From Filimonas sp. (GTDB lineage Bacteria > Bacteroidota > Bacteroidia > Chitinophagales > Chitinophagaceae), in assembly GCA_017306865.1 (NCBI GenBank), contig JAFKHH010000013.1:496001-560000 (forward strand): DNA of 64,000 bases, read 5' to 3'. Below the pieces are notes generated by a model. That model was not told the origin of the DNA, did not search any database, and worked only from the letters and a program-made list of their open reading frames with translations. Positions 53,556-62,094 of this stretch are shown here, piece after piece. Within the stretch, counting starts at the first letter, position 1; the number at the start of each line of letters is the position of its first letter. The translations under genes were made by a program, and so were the position numbers.

Positions 53556-55883
53556 ATGCAAACACACAACCTGGGCTATCCGAGGATTGGTAGCCGGCGT
53601 GAGCTTAAGAAAGCAAGTGAGCAGTACTGGGCCGGGAAAATTACGGCCGGTGACTTACACCAGACTGCAAAACAGATCCGCCATTCAAACTGGAAACTAC
53701 AACAAGAGGCAGGCATAGACCTGGTGCCTTGCAACGACTTTTCTTTTTATGACCAGGTATTAGATCTATCCTTAATGGTAGGGGCTATTCCTTCACGCTA
53801 TCATGCATTGATGGCAGAAAAGCAATTGCCTGAAGTAGACCTGCTGTTTGCAATGGCGAGAGGATACCAGAAAGGTGGTTACGATGTAACCGCAATGGAA
53901 ATGACGAAGTGGTTTGATACCAACTACCACTACATAGTACCCGAGTTTACGGCTAACCAGCAGTTCACTTTGTTTTCTGATAAAGTGGTGCGCGAGTTTA
54001 ATGAAGCAAAGCGTGAAGGTTTTAATGTAAAGCCTGTATTGCTTGGCCCGGTATCTTATCTTTTATTAGGTAAGGAGAAGGAAGAAGGAATTCATAGGCT
54101 GGAACTAATAAAGCAGCTCCTGCCGGTTTATCTCGAAGTACTGAAAAAGCTGGATGAAGCAGGTGCTTACTACATACAATTTGACGAACCATGTTTGTCA
54201 TTAAACCTGTCTGAAGCAGAAAGACAAGTGGTGAAGAAGACATACGAAACCATTAAAGTAAAGTTCCCTGGCATACACATTATTCTTGCCAGTTATTTTG
54301 AATGCTATGGGGAGAACCTGTCAACAGCCTTATCGCTACCTGTACAAACATTGCATCTTGACCTGGTGCGTTGCCCGTCGCAACTGGAGGATATTTTAAA
54401 GACAGATTTTGTAAAGAAAGATACAAGGCTATCGCTTGGCGTGGTTGATGGCAGGAACATCTGGAAGAATGATTACCAGCAATCCTTATCACTTATATGG
54501 GCAGCTACAGCAGCGATTGGTAAATCGCGCATCCTTATTGCGCCGTCATGTTCGTTGTTGCATACACCCTGCGACCTGGACCTGGAAAAAGATGAGCAGG
54601 TGTTAACGCCGGAACTTAAACAGTGGCTGGCATTCTCGAAGCAAAAAATACATGAAGTGGTTACGCTGAAGCGCCTGGCAAATGGAGAAGATGATGAAGC
54701 GCTGAACAAGTCACTGGTAGAAAATATAGCCGTTAACGCAGCAAGAAAAGTATCTCCGCTGATCCATAACCAACAGGTAAAAGAACGTACAGCGGCCGTG
54801 CAGGAAAAAGATGCGCAACGTGATAGTGTATTTGCTGTAAGAAAAGAAAAACAACAGGCTGTATTAAACCTGCCACTGTATCCGACTACTACTATCGGTT
54901 CGTTTCCACAAACGGCTGAGGTGCGTAGCTGGCGCGCGCAGTTGAAAAAAGGAGAGTTGACGCAGGAAGCATATGATGACCTGATAGCAAAGGAAACAGC
55001 GGAAGCTATTCGCTGGCAGGAAGAAACTGGTATAGATGTACTGGTGCATGGTGAGTTTGAGCGAAATGATATGGTGGAATATTTTGGTGAGCAACTGGAT
55101 GGTTTTGTCTTTACACAAAACGGCTGGGTACAGAGCTATGGTAGCCGTTGCGTAAAACCTCCGGTGATCTATGGGGATGTAAGCCGCCCGCGTGCTATGA
55201 CCGTGGAGTGGACTGCTTATGCGCAGTCGCTTACAAAGCAATGGGTGAAGGGAATGCTGACCGGGCCTGTCACTATTTTACAATGGAGTTTTGTGCGCAA
55301 TGACCAGCCGCGTAGTGAGACCTGTTTGCAAATAGCTTTGGCTATTTGTGATGAAGTGGCAGAGCTGGAAACAAACGGTATTAAGATCATCCAGATAGAT
55401 GAGCCTGCTATCCGGGAGGGATTACCATTGCGAAAGGAGAATTGGGATAGTTATCTTGATTGGGCAGTGCGTTGTTTCCGTATATCAGCAAGCCCTGTGG
55501 CAGATGAAACACAGATCCATACACACATGTGTTATTCCGAGTTTAACGACATCATTGAACACATTGCAGCAATGGATGCAGATGTGATTACAATAGAATG
55601 CTCACGTTCCCAAATGGAGTTGCTTGATGCATTTGCACAATTCAATTATCCGAATGATATTGGGCCGGGCGTGTATGATATTCACTCACCGCGTGTGCCT
55701 TCTAAAGAAGAAATGGTGCAACTGATGAATAAAGCGGGCAATGTGATCCCTGCGGCACAGCTATGGGTAAATCCTGATTGTGGATTAAAGACCCGCCATT
55801 GGGAAGAAACAAAAAAAGCATTGACTGAAATGGTGAATGCAGCACAGGCGTTAAGAGCGCAGGCTGTAGTAAATGTGGAGTAA
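53556..55883 (+). CDS. metE: Cobalamin-independent methionine synthase
   Basis: The 775-residue protein matches MetE over its full length. The N-terminal half begins 'TLGYPRIGSRRELKKA'-like ('NLGYPRIGSRRELKKASEQYW'). The C-terminal catalytic half carries 'TTTIGSFPQTAEVRSWRAQLKKG' and 'DVLVHGEFERNDMVEYFGEQL'. The zinc and substrate ligands lie in 'IHTHMCYSEF', 'ITIECSRSQ' and 'WVNPDCGLKTR'. It transfers a methyl group from methyl-tetrahydrofolate polyglutamate to homocysteine without B12. The upstream cobalamin riboswitch implies that the cell also uses a B12-dependent MetH. A terminator closes the single-gene transcript. Confidence 0.97.
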   Translation: MQTHNLGYPRIGSRRELKKASEQYWAGKITAGDLHQTAKQIRHSNWKLQQEAGIDLVPCNDFSFYDQVLDLSLMVGAIPSRYHALMAEKQLPEVDLLFAMARGYQKGGYDVTAMEMTKWFDTNYHYIVPEFTANQQFTLFSDKVVREFNEAKREGFNVKPVLLGPVSYLLLGKEKEEGIHRLELIKQLLPVYLEVLKKLDEAGAYYIQFDEPCLSLNLSEAERQVVKKTYETIKVKFPGIHIILASYFECYGENLSTALSLPVQTLHLDLVRCPSQLEDILKTDFVKKDTRLSLGVVDGRNIWKNDYQQSLSLIWAATAAIGKSRILIAPSCSLLHTPCDLDLEKDEQVLTPELKQWLAFSKQKIHEVVTLKRLANGEDDEALNKSLVENIAVNAARKVSPLIHNQQVKERTAAVQEKDAQRDSVFAVRKEKQQAVLNLPLYPTTTIGSFPQTAEVRSWRAQLKKGELTQEAYDDLIAKETAEAIRWQEETGIDVLVHGEFERNDMVEYFGEQLDGFVFTQNGWVQSYGSRCVKPPVIYGDVSRPRAMTVEWTAYAQSLTKQWVKGMLTGPVTILQWSFVRNDQPRSETCLQIALAICDEVAELETNGIKIIQIDEPAIREGLPLRKENWDSYLDWAVRCFRISASPVADETQIHTHMCYSEFNDIIEHIAAMDADVITIECSRSQMELLDAFAQFNYPNDIGPGVYDIHSPRVPSKEEMVQLMNKAGNVIPAAQLWVNPDCGLKTRHWEETKKALTEMVNAAQALRAQAVVNVE

Positions 55884-55904
55884 CCAATATGTTTAATACC
55901 AGGG

Positions 55905-55931
55905 GCCGGTGACAAGTATCACCGGCTTTTT
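55905..55931 (+). terminator. Terminator after metE
   Basis: The stem 'gccggtga' / 'tcaccggc' (55905-55912 with 55919-55926) is followed by five T. Confidence 0.88.
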
Positions 55932-55933
55932 GT

Positions 55934-56722
55934 TTACATATGTCTCAGGTAATATTCAGGATTGTCAAGGAATGTCTTGGTAATGCGATAGTGGCTGGTT
56001 TCTTTATACGCTACCTGCTCCATGCCCTCCTCCTGTATCTCATACAATAATGCGCCCGGCAAGCCCATTAAAATAGGGGAGTGCGTTGCAATAATAAATT
56101 GCGCATTGTTGTCTTTTAGCACCTCCATAATAAATGACATCAGCGCCAGTTGCTTCAATGGCGAGAGCGCGGCCTCGGGCTCATCCAGCATATAGATACC
56201 TTTATCTTTTATTCTTGTTTGTAAGATGGTTAAATAGGCTTCGCCATGCGAATATGCCTGCATGTTATCTCCATATAGTTTCCTGCTTTCCTGTAACAGG
56301 TAGTTCATGCTGCTGCTCATTTGTTCAATAATAGCATCAGGCACTTCACCTCTAAGATCACTTAGCCCGGCTGCCCTTGACTGTTGTAAGCGATCTATTG
56401 CATTAACAAAATCGCTGAAGTCTTCAGCACGGAAGAAAAATCCTTTTTTTGTTTCCCGTTTCCATTCCAGTTCGAGATATGGCTGTAACATAGCCGCTGC
56501 TTCAAAGCTTGCGTGCCTGTCGATATGTCCGCCAATCAGCGGGATATTTAATTTATAAGCAATGCTCTCAAGCAAAGTAGATTTACCAGAGCCATTGTCT
56601 CCGATAAATATGGTTACATCGGGCGACAACGAAATGTCTTTGGCAAATTTTACCGCAGGTATGTTAAACGGAAATGGATTTGTTTTATCCGTATGTAGTG
56701 AAAATGATTTGATAAATGGCAT
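55934..56722 (-). CDS. AAA/ABC-type ATPase (recombination-like)
   Basis: The 262-residue protein has Walker A 'IFIGDNGSGKSTLLESIA' (about residues 39-56), an ABC-like signature 'YSHGEAYLTIL' (about 158), Walker B 'IYMLDEPEAALSPLKQ' (about 175-190) and a His-switch 'FIIATHSPILMG'. It is a single-domain AAA ATPase of the OLD/RecF-like predicted group, common as a solitary gene in bacteria. No nuclease (TOPRIM) partner is adjacent, so a defence role is not supported here. Confidence 0.85.
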   Translation of the reverse strand: MPFIKSFSLHTDKTNPFPFNIPAVKFAKDISLSPDVTIFIGDNGSGKSTLLESIAYKLNIPLIGGHIDRHASFEAAAMLQPYLELEWKRETKKGFFFRAEDFSDFVNAIDRLQQSRAAGLSDLRGEVPDAIIEQMSSSMNYLLQESRKLYGDNMQAYSHGEAYLTILQTRIKDKGIYMLDEPEAALSPLKQLALMSFIMEVLKDNNAQFIIATHSPILMGLPGALLYEIQEEGMEQVAYKETSHYRITKTFLDNPEYYLRHM

Positions 56723-56790
56723 AGGTCGTTTAGGTGTTTCGTTGATGAAACAAATTAATTCTTTTTGGGCAATTGATCCTGCACAATAAA

Positions 56791-56820
56791 AAAAGGTTGC
56801 CGTAATAAGGCAACCTTCCT
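56791..56820 (-). terminator. Terminator for the 56839 gene
   Basis: The stem 'aaggttgcc' / 'ggcaacctt' (56795-56803 with 56811-56819) continues on the minus strand with a run of T ('ttttttta'). Confidence 0.82.
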
Positions 56821-56838
56821 GTTTTTTATCCTGCTTAA

Positions 56839-57741
56839 TTAACCGCCTTGTTCTATGTTGTCTGTTATAGAATGATACTTAGGTTGCCAGCCCAGCATAC
56901 GCCTTGCTTTATCCGCATTTACCCGGCTATTGGATGCAAGGCCAAAAGCCGCTGCATCAAACTGCCATAAACGTACAGCCTCTTCCAATGGTAATGATTC
57001 TGTTTTGCCACCAAAGCCTAATTTTCGGCTGATACTTGTAGCCACATCTTCCAGTGAAGCTTCACCATTTTCTGCATAATAATAAGAGCCCGCCGGTGCC
57101 TTCTCCAATGCCAGCCAGTATAATTCTGCAAGGTCTTGTATATGCACATTCGACCAGATGTTTTTACCAGCCTCTACATGCAGCCCGACTTTACGCTCTT
57201 TAGCCAAAGCCATCAGCATGGGCACTTGTATGCTATCCTTTTTAATACCTGTTCCTTCACCATATATCATCGTAGGTACAATTACAATGCTGCGAACGTT
57301 ATCCTTTGCTGCACGTTGTATTGTCTGGTTTAGTACAACACGCTCTGCTTTTTGAAATACAGGTGTTAACGGAAAGTCTTCGCTATAGATAAAATCGCTC
57401 TTTTGCCCGCGTGCATCATCGGCTACAAGGCTGGAGCCTGATGTGTGAATAAATGTTTTCCCTGTGCCTTTTAATGCTTCGAGAAATGCCGCAACAGGAT
57501 ATGTGTCGTCAGCATCTGCCGTATGAATAACTGCATCACTTTTTAATGCCTCCGCTTGCAATAGCGGCCTGTCTTGCAAGCTGCCCAATACTGTTTTAAT
57601 GCCCAGCGCATCCAGCTTAGCTGCGCTTTCTGCATTACGCACCAATGCGGTGATCTCGTAATTTTTTTTCAATAAATAATCTGCAACAGCACCGCCTATA
57701 TAACCCGTTGCACCTGTGATAAATATTTTTTTGATAGACAT
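56839..57741 (-). CDS. NAD-dependent epimerase/dehydratase family protein
   Basis: The 300-residue Rossmann protein begins 'KIFITGATGYIGGAVADYLL' (residues 5-24, the atypical-SDR NAD(P) motif). 'DAVIHTADADD', 'FIHTSGSSLV', 'SIVIVPTMIYGEG' and 'NVHIQDLAELYWLALEKA' follow. The active-site YxxxK is not evident in the usual position, as in atypical SDRs that act as NAD(P)-dependent reductases or regulators. It lies just downstream of the aldo/keto reductase gene on the same strand but is separated from it by a repeat. Confidence 0.88.
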   Translation of the reverse strand: MSIKKIFITGATGYIGGAVADYLLKKNYEITALVRNAESAAKLDALGIKTVLGSLQDRPLLQAEALKSDAVIHTADADDTYPVAAFLEALKGTGKTFIHTSGSSLVADDARGQKSDFIYSEDFPLTPVFQKAERVVLNQTIQRAAKDNVRSIVIVPTMIYGEGTGIKKDSIQVPMLMALAKERKVGLHVEAGKNIWSNVHIQDLAELYWLALEKAPAGSYYYAENGEASLEDVATSISRKLGFGGKTESLPLEEAVRLWQFDAAAFGLASNSRVNADKARRMLGWQPKYHSITDNIEQGG

Positions 57742-57795
57742 AACGTATTAATTTTTATTGTTGTTGCTGGTATTGTTTCAAAGGTTTGCTTGTTT

Positions 57796-57867
57796 CAGGA
57801 ACGTGAATCGTGAAACGTGAATCGTCAATATGTACTCGTACGCTATTCACGTTTGCCGATTCACGTA
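57796..57867. repeat. Short inverted 'GTGAATCG' element
   Basis: 'acgtgaatcgtgaaacgtga' (57801-57820) faces 'attcacgtttgccgattcac' (57845-57864). The spacer includes 'tcaatatgtactcgtacg'. It is of the same family as 38119-38260, in compact form. Confidence 0.8.
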
Positions 57868-57873
57868 AATGCA

Positions 57874-58860
57874 CTATGAAACGAATACTAATTGTTGATT
57901 GATAAACGCAAGTTCTTCTTGCGTGAGATCGATATTCATTGCTGCTGCATTCTCTATTGCCTGTTGCGCGTTTCTTGCACCTGCCAATACAACTGTAATG
58001 CCTTTTTGTAAAGTGGTCCAGCGCAATACCAGTTGCGATAATGTTGCCTGTTTTGCTGCTGCAATAGGTGTAATAGCTTCCAGGAATGCTTTTACTTTAG
58101 CTGCATCGAACTGTCCGAAATAACCGTTTCTATGATCGTCGCTTTTCAATGCTGCATCTTTAAAATATTTGCCTGTAAGCAAGCCACGTTCAAGCGGGCT
58201 ATAGGCTATAATACCAATGTTGTTTGCCACTGTGTATGGAACAAGGTCTTGCTCTATAGTTCTGTTCAGCATACTGTATGATACCTGGTTAGAAGCAATA
58301 GATATACTTTGTTGCGCCTCTTGTAATTGTGCTACACTGTAGTTAGATACGCCGGCTGCTCTTACTTTTCCCTGGCGGATCAGTTGTTCTAATGCCTCCA
58401 TTGTTTCGCTTATGGGCGTGGTTGCATCCGGCCAGTGAATTTGTAATAAGTCAATATAATCTGTGCCGAGACGTTGTAGGCTTTCTTCCACCTCTTTCAC
58501 CACGTTTGCTTTAGCTGCATATTTATACACAGGTATCTTTTTGCCATTGTCTTCCGCATCGAAGAAAAATTCACCCTTACCATTATTGCTACCATCCCAC
58601 ACCAAACCAAATTTTGTAAGTAGTTGTATGCGTGAGCGGTCTTTGCCCTTAATAGCCTCACCGATCATTTCCTCACTTAGCCCAAAACCATAAAATGGTG
58701 CAGTGTCAATAGAGGTTACACCATTATCTAATGAAGCATGAATTGCTTTTATAGCTTCAGACCTTTCTGTGCCACCCCACATAGTGCCGCCAATAGCGAA
58801 TGCACCATACGTAATTGCGGATAACTCCAGCCCCGAAGCGCCTGTTTTTCTATATTCCAT
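57874..58860 (-). CDS. Aldo/keto reductase
   Basis: The 328-residue TIM-barrel protein has the AKR tetrad: Asp and Tyr in 'VTSIDTAPFYGFGLSEEMIGEAIKG', Lys in 'IQLLTKFGLVW' and His in 'DLLQIHWPDATTPI'. The cofactor site includes 'YSPLERGLLTGKY' and 'LAGARNAQQAIENA'. It reduces carbonyl compounds with NADPH; the substrate is unknown. It is divergently transcribed from a LysR gene, which probably controls it. Confidence 0.95.
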   Translation of the reverse strand: MEYRKTGASGLELSAITYGAFAIGGTMWGGTERSEAIKAIHASLDNGVTSIDTAPFYGFGLSEEMIGEAIKGKDRSRIQLLTKFGLVWDGSNNGKGEFFFDAEDNGKKIPVYKYAAKANVVKEVEESLQRLGTDYIDLLQIHWPDATTPISETMEALEQLIRQGKVRAAGVSNYSVAQLQEAQQSISIASNQVSYSMLNRTIEQDLVPYTVANNIGIIAYSPLERGLLTGKYFKDAALKSDDHRNGYFGQFDAAKVKAFLEAITPIAAAKQATLSQLVLRWTTLQKGITVVLAGARNAQQAIENAAAMNIDLTQEELAFINQQLVFVS

Positions 58861-58894
58861 ATACTGTCTTTTTGTTTTTTGAATTTTGACTGTA

Positions 58895-58902
58895 CAAAAG
58901 TA
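58895..58902 (-). promoter_or_regulatory. TAnnTTTG promoter box of the aldo/keto reductase gene
   Basis: On the minus strand this reads 'tacttttg', an exact Bacteroidota -7 box about 35 bases before the ATG. It faces the LysR gene promoter in a 106-base divergent gap. Confidence 0.55.
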
Positions 58903-58938
58903 AAACGGACTTTAATCTCAGGGAAATAGGATAATTGA

Positions 58939-58946
58939 TAGATTTG
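58939..58946 (+). promoter_or_regulatory. TAnnTTTG promoter box of the LysR gene
   Basis: 'tagatttg' matches the -7 box and lies 20 bases before the LysR ATG. The gap shared with the opposite promoter suggests a common operator. Confidence 0.5.
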
Positions 58947-58966
58947 TATCAGAAAAATAATAGATC

Positions 58967-59866
58967 ATGGTTAACCTGGAATGGTTCAGAACGTTTAAAG
59001 CGATATATGAAACCGGGTCTTTAACGGGCGCAGCAGAAGCGTTATATGTATCACAACCCGGTGTAAGCCTTCATTTAAGCTCATTGGAAGCGCATGTGGG
59101 GTTTAAGTTGTTTGACCGTACATCCCGCAAGCTGGTGCCTACAGAACGTGGTAAAATCCTTTATAACTATATACAGGAGCCCATAGTAAAACTGCAGGAA
59201 GCGGAAGCGCATTTTCACAAGAGTACAGAGAAGGATATTCCCACGATCAGTATAGGCATGTGCTTCGAAACATTCCAGTTCACGCTGGAACCTTACCTGC
59301 CTTCGCTATCGTTTAATGTCATTATCAGTTTTGGTGAATACCCAGAAATGCTGAAGGGCTTGGATAATGGTGTACTCGACCTGATCATTACACCGCAGAA
59401 AGGCGACTATAAGGGCTTGCAGTATAAGCCATTTTTCAAGGAGAAAATTTTATTGGTCAGTGGTTCAAAGACCAATATAAAACCATTGCAACAGATCTTG
59501 AAAACAAAAGACTGGGCAAAAGCAGAAGAGTGGCTGAAGCAACAAAAATGGTATGGCACAACAGGCGATATGGAACATCTTCGCAAATTCTGGTATGTGA
59601 ATTTTGGGAAGCGGCCTGACTTCAAACCCAACTACATCGTGCCTAATATGAGTTCCATATTGCGCTGTATCAGTAATAACAGTGGCTTTGCTGTAATACC
59701 GGACTTCCTGTCGCGCAAAGAGATTGCAGACAATAAGATCAAGCTGGTGTGGGAAGGGCATTCGGTCCTTGAAAATACTTTATACTTTGGTACACGCAGC
59801 AAGACAATGTATCAAAACGAGATCAGCCAGGTTGAAGAAATATTTCAAAAAGAAATGGTGTTGTAA
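58967..59866 (+). CDS. LysR family transcriptional regulator
   Basis: The 299-residue protein has an N-terminal winged HTH ('FKAIYETGSLTGAAEALYVSQPGVSLHLSSLEAHVGFKLFDRTSRKLVPTERG' region, residues 7-60) and a LysR substrate-binding domain ('ISFGEYPEMLKGLDNGVLDLIITPQKG', 'NNSGFAVIPDFLSRKEI'). Divergent placement next to the aldo/keto reductase points to that gene as the main target. The inducer is unknown. It ends 2 bases before the convergent glyoxalase gene. Confidence 0.94.
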   Translation: MVNLEWFRTFKAIYETGSLTGAAEALYVSQPGVSLHLSSLEAHVGFKLFDRTSRKLVPTERGKILYNYIQEPIVKLQEAEAHFHKSTEKDIPTISIGMCFETFQFTLEPYLPSLSFNVIISFGEYPEMLKGLDNGVLDLIITPQKGDYKGLQYKPFFKEKILLVSGSKTNIKPLQQILKTKDWAKAEEWLKQQKWYGTTGDMEHLRKFWYVNFGKRPDFKPNYIVPNMSSILRCISNNSGFAVIPDFLSRKEIADNKIKLVWEGHSVLENTLYFGTRSKTMYQNEISQVEEIFQKEMVL

Positions 59867-59868
59867 GA

Positions 59869-60231
59869 TCACACTTCTTCATTGAAGATAACCTGGTTGT
59901 GAAATGGATCGATCACGGTCATTTCAAGTGTATTGGGCGACCATTCTACTCTTTCTAATCCCGGGCGATTGTACGTATAATTTTTGGCACGCAATGAAGC
60001 ATGAAATGCTTCCAGCCCTTCGAAGTTCCTGAAGAAGACTTTTGCGCCCGGCGAGCAGTCGCCATGATGCTCCGATAATTCGATCAGGCCACCGCGCAAA
60101 GATACCTGTAAATAAAAAGGTGCATTGTCAGGCTTATGTTCCCAGTTGATCGTAAAGCCCAGCCAGTCTACATAAAACTCTTTCAGCTTTGCATAATCAA
60201 AAGCTCTCAAGACAGGAATAACTGTGACCAT
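59869..60231 (-). CDS. Glyoxalase/bleomycin-resistance (VOC) superfamily protein
   Basis: The 120-residue protein shows the VOC/BRP pattern: 'VIPVLRAFDYAKLKEFYVDWLGFTINWEHK', 'PFYLQVSLRGGLIELSEHHGD' and 'TLEMTVIDPFHNQVIF'. It corresponds to the glyoxalase-superfamily proteins often labelled bleomycin-resistance-like. Whether it binds a drug or catalyses a reaction cannot be told. It is convergent with the LysR gene. Confidence 0.88.
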   Translation of the reverse strand: MVTVIPVLRAFDYAKLKEFYVDWLGFTINWEHKPDNAPFYLQVSLRGGLIELSEHHGDCSPGAKVFFRNFEGLEAFHASLRAKNYTYNRPGLERVEWSPNTLEMTVIDPFHNQVIFNEEV

Positions 60232-60373
60232 ATAAAATTAGTTGTAGCCTTAAAATTCAATAGTTATTTTCAAATAACCATTTTTTGGGGTTGAAAATAG
60301 GTGAGTGGGGGGAAGTTTTTTTAGTTAAGGTTGCTTTGTTGATATGTAGCAAATACTTTTTAATATTAAACGT

Positions 60374-60637
60374 ATGTTTTTAATGAGGAAAATTAAAATA
60401 AAAATTCAGAACTGTAGTAACGATAATATGTCAATAACTAAAGAGCCTGAGGCTGTGGAAGCATTTATTAATGTAAACGATGTAATTGAAGTTGAAACCA
60501 ACGACGAGGAAGATAATGTTTCAATTAATATTGGCAAGAATGAGGATGGAACTATTTATGTCCAAATATGGGATGCTCTAAATACACGTTATAGTATATA
60601 TCTAAAAGGTAAAAATATTTTTGAGCAATATTTATAG
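60374..60637 (+). CDS. Small hypothetical protein of the AT-rich islet
   Basis: The 87-residue acidic protein ('VNDVIEVETNDEEDNVSINI', 'GTIYVQIWDALNTRYSIYL') has no signal or membrane helix and no recognised family. Its bases are clearly richer in A and T than the flanking genes. It lies 27 bases upstream of a DUF1493-like gene and probably shares its transcript. ATG 60383 is an alternative start. Size, acidity and neighbours fit an immunity-like protein, as inference only. Confidence 0.6.
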   Translation: MFLMRKIKIKIQNCSNDNMSITKEPEAVEAFINVNDVIEVETNDEEDNVSINIGKNEDGTIYVQIWDALNTRYSIYLKGKNIFEQYL

Positions 60638-60664
60638 GGTAATATTGAAAATTGTAATTGCAAT

Positions 60665-60964
60665 ATGAATTTGCCCGAAGAAAAATTCGCAGAATTACTT
60701 GATATTATTCGTAAAATATCTGGCGAATATACACTGACGCTTACTCGGGATACTTTGATTGAGGAAGAGCTTGGTGTTTGTGGAGATGATGCAATAGAAC
60801 TAATACTTACGGTTAGTAAATGCTTTAATGTTGAGATTAGTGGGTTTAATTTTAGCAAATACTTTAACGATGAGCCGAATCCTTTTTACAACTCAAATAA
60901 AATATTGGTGCCTTTTACTATAGCTTATTTGGAAAGGGCTATTATTGCAGGAAAGTTAGATTAA
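60665..60964 (+). CDS. DUF1493-like protein
   Basis: The 99-residue protein has an acyl-carrier-like helical pattern with 'TLIEEELGVCGDDAIELILTVSKCFNVEISGFNFSKYF', the usual core of DUF1493 proteins (GDDA near residues 38-41). DUF1493 members are small cytoplasmic proteins, often in toxin/immunity or accessory clusters. The serine of true acyl carriers is absent. It shares strand and spacing with the previous gene. Confidence 0.72.
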   Translation: MNLPEEKFAELLDIIRKISGEYTLTLTRDTLIEEELGVCGDDAIELILTVSKCFNVEISGFNFSKYFNDEPNPFYNSNKILVPFTIAYLERAIIAGKLD

Positions 60965-61124
60965 GATGTTATCTCATAGTATATGTTGTGATGAAACGTA
61001 AAGAACGCTATGTATTCGTCCTTTTAGGGGTAGTAGGTGAAATGCTTGAGTAAAGTGATTCAAAGTTTTCTTTTATGTTCGGTGATGCTTCCTTATAGCG
61101 AGCTGTATATACAATTATTAAAAA

Positions 61125-61541
61125 GTGAAAAGAAAGAATATAATGTTAGGGGGCTTGCTGCTTTTTCTTTTGCTATGGATCGGATATGGATTATATAAAA
61201 GAAATCAGTTTAAAAGCGATTATCATATAGTGACAGGTATGGTGATTAGAATAACACCTGTTTATAAGCAAGGGGGCAATCGTGGGGTGTTATATGAGTA
61301 TAGTATAGATGGTCAACAATATGAAGGTAGTAATACTTATATCCTTTGTGATGAATTGAACAGCGATAAGCTAAGATTGATGCTGGTAAATAAGCAGTTT
61401 CCTGTAGCATATGCAACGCAAGATGCAAAAGTGAGTGTAATGATTATTACGAAGAAAGACGCTGCGATGTTTAATTACAAAATTGCTGATTCTTTACTGG
61501 TCTATGATTCTGTATTAAACTGTTTAAGGCATTTTCATTAG
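61125..61541 (+). CDS. Small membrane-anchored hypothetical protein
   Basis: The 138-residue protein has one N-terminal membrane helix ('IMLGGLLLFLLLWIGYGLY') and a soluble beta-rich part ('YHIVTGMVIRITPVYKQGGNRGVLYEYSIDGQQYEGSNTY') of DUF3592-like flavour. The longest form starts at GTG 61125; ATG 61143 is possible. A remnant ORF at 60991-61053 has a similar beginning ('MKRKERYVFVLLG'). Function unknown. Confidence 0.6.
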   Translation: MKRKNIMLGGLLLFLLLWIGYGLYKRNQFKSDYHIVTGMVIRITPVYKQGGNRGVLYEYSIDGQQYEGSNTYILCDELNSDKLRLMLVNKQFPVAYATQDAKVSVMIITKKDAAMFNYKIADSLLVYDSVLNCLRHFH

Positions 61542-61612
61542 TTAGACTACATCTTGACAGTATTTTTTGCAAAATTTAATGAATCTGAAATCAGGTATAA
61601 TAAATTGAAACA

Positions 61613-61978
61613 ATGAAGCTAAAGGCAATATTTTTCTGTGCTATAATTCTTGTATCCCTTTCATTTAAAAATGAAGAAAAACGACCTGTTAATCTGTACA
61701 GAATGTCTGGCTATTATTCAGATTTCTATATAAAAATAGATGATTCTTTTGCATACCAGGAGAGAAGGAGGTATATAGGTAATGGAGCGTATGGGATGTT
61801 TATTGGGCGATATTGGACTTCTAAAAATGTCATAAAGGTGCAATTGAAAGTAAATGGGGTGGATACTGTGTTTAAATACGATTTGACTAAATGTAAGTGT
61901 GATTCGTTTATGATAGGAAGAGCGGATGACTTTTTTGTTTTTTTAAACGAATACCATTATCCGTGGTTTAATGATTAA
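61613..61978 (+). CDS. Exported hypothetical protein
   Basis: The 121-residue protein begins with a signal-like stretch ('MKLKAIFFCAIILVSLSF'). Aromatic-rich strands follow ('YRMSGYYSDFYIKIDDSFAY', 'GAYGMFIGRYWTSKNVIKVQLKV') and then a CKC motif ('LTKCKCDSF'). No family recognised. It is AT-rich like its neighbours and is followed by a terminator. Confidence 0.6.
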   Translation: MKLKAIFFCAIILVSLSFKNEEKRPVNLYRMSGYYSDFYIKIDDSFAYQERRRYIGNGAYGMFIGRYWTSKNVIKVQLKVNGVDTVFKYDLTKCKCDSFMIGRADDFFVFLNEYHYPWFND

Positions 61979-62040
61979 TAACGCTGTAGATGATAATACT
62001 CTGAGAAAAGGTAACGAACACAAATTATTGCATAAACTTT

Positions 62041-62073
62041 AAAAAAGCTCCACGTACCCCGTGGAGCTTTTTA
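62041..62073. terminator. Bidirectional terminator
   Basis: The stem 'aaaaagctccacg' / 'cgtggagcttttt' has a short loop and lies between convergent genes. Confidence 0.88.
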
Positions 62074-62094
62074 AAAGTGCATAGGTTATTAATT

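Noticed and set aside
55934-56722. Defence-system ATPase (OLD/Gabija-like)
   Set aside because: No TOPRIM nuclease domain or partner helicase gene is present next to it; a solitary AAA ATPase is not enough.
60991-61053. 20-codon ORF beginning like the 61125 protein
   Set aside because: Too short to call a gene; it is mentioned only as a possible duplicated stub.
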